From positions 1 through 20,821 of the forward strand of contig CAMUJF010000027.1 in assembly GCA_947089135.1 (NCBI GenBank): DNA of 20,821 bases, read 5' to 3'. Position 1 is the first letter of the stretch, and each line of letters opens with the position of its first letter. This DNA comes from an uncultured Clostridia bacterium. GTDB lineage: Bacteria > Bacillota > Clostridia > Oscillospirales > Ruminococcaceae. A program made the position numbers and the translations under genes. This document shows positions 19,083 to 20,821 of this stretch, piece after piece. The notes beneath the pieces were generated by a model that was given only the letters and a program-made list of their open reading frames with translations, was not told the DNA's origin and did no database searches.

Positions 19083-19123
19083 CCGTCTGCTGTTTGACAG
19101 TATAATTATATCACAGCAGACGG
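19083..19123. promoter_or_regulatory. Perfect inverted repeat upstream of the second integrase
   Basis: CCGTCTGCTGT (19083-19093) and ACAGCAGACGG (19113-19123) are perfect 11-bp arms around TATAATTATA (19101-19110). Read on the minus strand this is either an operator over a weak int promoter (-10 TATAAT, poor -35) or a transcribed hairpin followed by TTTGTTATTT, that is, an attenuator upstream of the integrase. Confidence 0.65.
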
Positions 19124-19141
19124 ACAACTATAAATTAAAAT

Positions 19142-19393
19142 TTATTTAACATTCTGCAAAAATTCTATTACTCTGAATTTTGGAATAATATGTTTTTTGC
19201 CTATCTTTATACTTTGAATTTCACCATTATTTACAAGTTCATACGCTTTGTTTTTACCTATTCCAAGCATATGAGTTAAATCATCAACTTTTACAACATC
19301 GGGATAATCAGAAAATATATTTTTATATTCCATATTTTTACTTAAAACTATATCCTTTCTCTTACAATTGTTATTATTTAACATTAATCCCAC
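19142..19393 (-). CDS. Excisionase-family HTH protein
   Basis: Up to 83 aa with an HTH_17/excisionase domain (residues about 31-80: DVVKVDDLTHMLGIGKNKAY, then ELVNNGEIQSIKIGKKHIIP and a closing helix FRVIEFLQ). Probably the recombination directionality factor of the second element, directly upstream of its integrase. The start is uncertain: GTG 19393 and ATG 19384 overlap the end of the preceding gene, while ATG 19333 starts just before the domain but has no clear ribosome binding site. AT-rich, unlike the flagellar region. Confidence 0.78.
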   Translation of the reverse strand: MGLMLNNNNCKRKDIVLSKNMEYKNIFSDYPDVVKVDDLTHMLGIGKNKAYELVNNGEIQSIKIGKKHIIPKFRVIEFLQNVK

Positions 19394-19790
19394 GTCTCTT
19401 TAGCCCGCTCTTAAGTGCATTTTTAGCGTCACCAGAATATTCCAAATTATCCAAAGCATCAGCATAGAAATCACGCCCAAAAGGGTGATTGCCATAACCA
19501 TGTACAACAATGTCATCAAGAGCATAATCAGTCCGACCATTGTCAAGAGGGGCGACATCTCGCACCTCAATACCATTTTCTACCTCTGTAACCTCCATAT
19601 TGCGAATATCACCCAAACCGCCGTTTGAATATCTGCGAACATATTTAGTAGGTTTATATGCGTCATAGACGGTTGTTTTAACAGAGTTTCCCAATTGTTC
19701 AACAGCAACATCGGCTACTTCTTTACACATGGTATCTTGTATCTGCGTTTCCATAAATTTCATTAAGTCATTCAGATTGTTAAATGTCAT
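19374..19790 (-). CDS. Phage-like protein, possibly HK97 gp10-type
   Basis: A 138-aa protein with an N-terminal helix, then YDAYKPTKYVRRYSNGGLGD (about residues 42-61) and a C-terminal VHGYGNHPFGRDFYADALDN (about 91-110). The Y-x-PT-x-YxRR...GGL and P-x-x-RDFY patterns recall HK97 gp10-like neck/tail completion proteins in Firmicute phages, but I cannot confirm this by eye. It is between a zinc-finger gene and the excisionase, overlapping both slightly. If structural, a virion gene directly next to the integration module is unusual. Confidence 0.5.
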   Translation of the reverse strand: MTFNNLNDLMKFMETQIQDTMCKEVADVAVEQLGNSVKTTVYDAYKPTKYVRRYSNGGLGDIRNMEVTEVENGIEVRDVAPLDNGRTDYALDDIVVHGYGNHPFGRDFYADALDNLEYSGDAKNALKSGLKRRGINVK

Positions 19791-20259
19791 TTCGCACCGC
19801 CTCCAAATCCTTAATAACTTTACTCAACTGATTTTTTGCGTTATCAATCCGTTTATCTGTCTGTGTGTAACTGAGTATATTGTTATGTAATAGACCTTTC
19901 TCGAAATCATCGGGATTGTTCTGTATTAAATTCAACTGTCGGATATAATATCCAATTCCCTGCTTATCTCCAAGACTATCATAAATATATTTATAAAATG
20001 CAATATCCAAATAATGACAGCACACTACTATTGCAACAAGTTTTTCATGCTGGGCGCATATTTCCTCATATTTTTTCTTGATACAAGATGAACAAATAAG
20101 TACACCCCGATTTACACAGCACTTAAAAAATTTATCTTCAGTTTTTTCAGCCTTGCACCATTTGCAAGTGTATTTATGTAATTGCTCTTTTTTCTCTTGT
20201 TTGGCTCTTATTCCTTTTTTCCTTCTCAAATTTTTAAACATCTCCCAAAAATGAAACAA
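19780..20259 (-). CDS. Cys-rich zinc-finger-like phage protein
   Basis: Up to 159 aa. A basic N-terminus (KNLRRKKGIRAKQEKKE) is followed by a Cys cluster: CKWC, FFKCC and ICSSCI (residues about 32-60), likely a zinc ribbon. It continues into a helical region with CCHYLDIAFYKYI and a C-terminal coiled coil. The layout recalls zinc-binding proteins frequent in Firmicute phages; the exact role is unknown. The start is unclear: TTG 20259 or ATG 20241; neither has a well-spaced ribosome binding site, so coupling to the gene ending 9 nt upstream is possible. Confidence 0.6.
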   Translation of the reverse strand: MFHFWEMFKNLRRKKGIRAKQEKKEQLHKYTCKWCKAEKTEDKFFKCCVNRGVLICSSCIKKKYEEICAQHEKLVAIVVCCHYLDIAFYKYIYDSLGDKQGIGYYIRQLNLIQNNPDDFEKGLLHNNILSYTQTDKRIDNAKNQLSKVIKDLEAVRNDI

Positions 20260-20268
20260 TAATTTTAT

Positions 20269-20760
20269 TTAGGTATTCCAATTTTCAAAATTGATAATGT
20301 GTCCATCTGGTAATTCCATTTTTGTAACCTCTTGACCGTCATCATTATCAATTTCCGTTAATTTATATTCTTGTTTAGTTTCATAAATTTTACCGTTTGT
20401 TTGAGTTCGTCTATATTCAATATATTTATTTTCCTTATCGTCATATTTTATTTTACAAGGCGGCATACGTTTAATAACAGGTTCAACAACAATATGGTTA
20501 GGATTATTTTCATAAATATAAACTTCGACCCGCTCTCCAATTTCGTGTACAAAGTTATCACTTAATCTTACTATCTTTTCTTTAGTGCCGTATCTAATTT
20601 TATACGTACCAAATTTAGAACTATCCATTGGAGTATCAGGTTCAAACAATATATCGCTTATCAATCCGCTGTATGATTTATCAAAGGGAGCTTGTTCAAT
20701 TCTGCGTTCAATCAATTGATTTGCATAATAAGCTAATGTTTCAAATACGCCTCTTTGCAT
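20269..20760 (-). CDS. Hypothetical phage-like beta-rich protein
   Basis: A 163-aa protein not recognised at family level. Residues 1-35 are helical (FETLAYYANQLIERRIEQAP). Residues about 50-95 form a small beta barrel pattern (GTYKIRYGTKEKIVRLSDNF, then EIGERVEVYIYENNPNHIVV) like OB-fold or neck/tail proteins, and the C-terminal part is charged and strand-rich. It starts at ATG 20760, overlapping the end of the gene before it by 20 bp; AAGG upstream is too distant to be convincing. It is part of a leftward operon leading to the integrase. Confidence 0.6.
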   Translation of the reverse strand: MQRGVFETLAYYANQLIERRIEQAPFDKSYSGLISDILFEPDTPMDSSKFGTYKIRYGTKEKIVRLSDNFVHEIGERVEVYIYENNPNHIVVEPVIKRMPPCKIKYDDKENKYIEYRRTQTNGKIYETKQEYKLTEIDNDDGQEVTKMELPDGHIINFENWNT

Positions 20761-20821
20761 TGATTATTTGCAATACCTTATAATCGTCAACAAATTTTAC
20801 GGTTGCTGTTCCTGCTTCTGT
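20741..20821 (-). CDS. 3' end of a gene running off the window
   Basis: Reading leftward from the window edge, this is the only open frame of the three. It gives 26 codons (TEAGTATVKFVDDYKVLQII...) ending in TGA at 20743-20741. It overlaps the next gene's start by 20 bp, a phage-like packing. Too short to name. Confidence 0.5.
   Translation of the reverse strand, partial: TEAGTATVKFVDDYKVLQIINAKRRI

Overview
The window looks like the chromosome of a motile, low-to-mid G+C Firmicute of class Clostridia, probably Oscillospiraceae (Ruminococcus-like). The reasons are the Bacillus/Clostridium-type late flagellar gene order, a textbook SigD promoter, strong AGGAGG-type ribosome binding sites, and mobile-element genes of families common in gut Clostridia. 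The genus is inference.

Region 1 (1-402) has no convincing gene. It starts with four consecutive hairpins (1-121) that look like a terminator plus a dispersed palindromic element, followed by an AT-rich stretch and a sigma-28/SigD promoter (TAAA-N15-GCCGATAA, 301-327).

Region 2 (403-9993) is one tightly packed late flagellar operon: flgM, flgN-like, flgK, flgL, yviE-like (DUF6470), fliW, csrA, fliD, fliS and a fliT-like gene. It encodes the anti-sigma factor, the hook-filament junction proteins, the filament cap, their export chaperones, and the FliW/CsrA pair that links flagellin level to translation. The order is that of Bacillus subtilis, but hag and flaG/yvyC, which lie between csrA and fliD there, are absent. 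FlgL (682 aa) and FliD (845 aa) are very long and appear to carry copies of the same inserted domain.

Region 3 (9976-10161) is a tRNA-Arg(CCG) gene. Its promoter lies inside the end of the fliT-like gene, and a strong terminator follows it.

Region 4 (10120-17834, about 7.7 kb) is an integrative element inserted at the tRNA 3' end and bounded by a perfect 45-bp repeat (10075-10119 and 17790-17834). It has a tyrosine integrase with an inserted helix-turn-helix, an XRE repressor, divergent promoters, two small DNA-binding proteins, DUF6291, a replisome organiser with a likely internal replication origin, a truncated helicase-loader fragment, an ImmA-type peptidase, a small conserved protein, a triple-operator control region with its own HTH gene, a RelE/HigB-like toxin with a Panacea-domain antitoxin, and a 0.6-kb structured noncoding right end. 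No relaxase, terminase or capsid gene is visible, so it is a small satellite-like element or a decayed prophage/ICE. Repeats at both ends (TTTGTGCGCY) look like integrase arm-binding sites.

Region 5 (17835 to the window end) is the left part of a second, tandemly inserted element with an unrelated integrase, an excisionase-like HTH gene and phage-like genes, all on the minus strand and running off the window. Its right attachment site is not in view. Both elements supply a new intrinsic terminator of the same design just downstream of the restored tRNA end.
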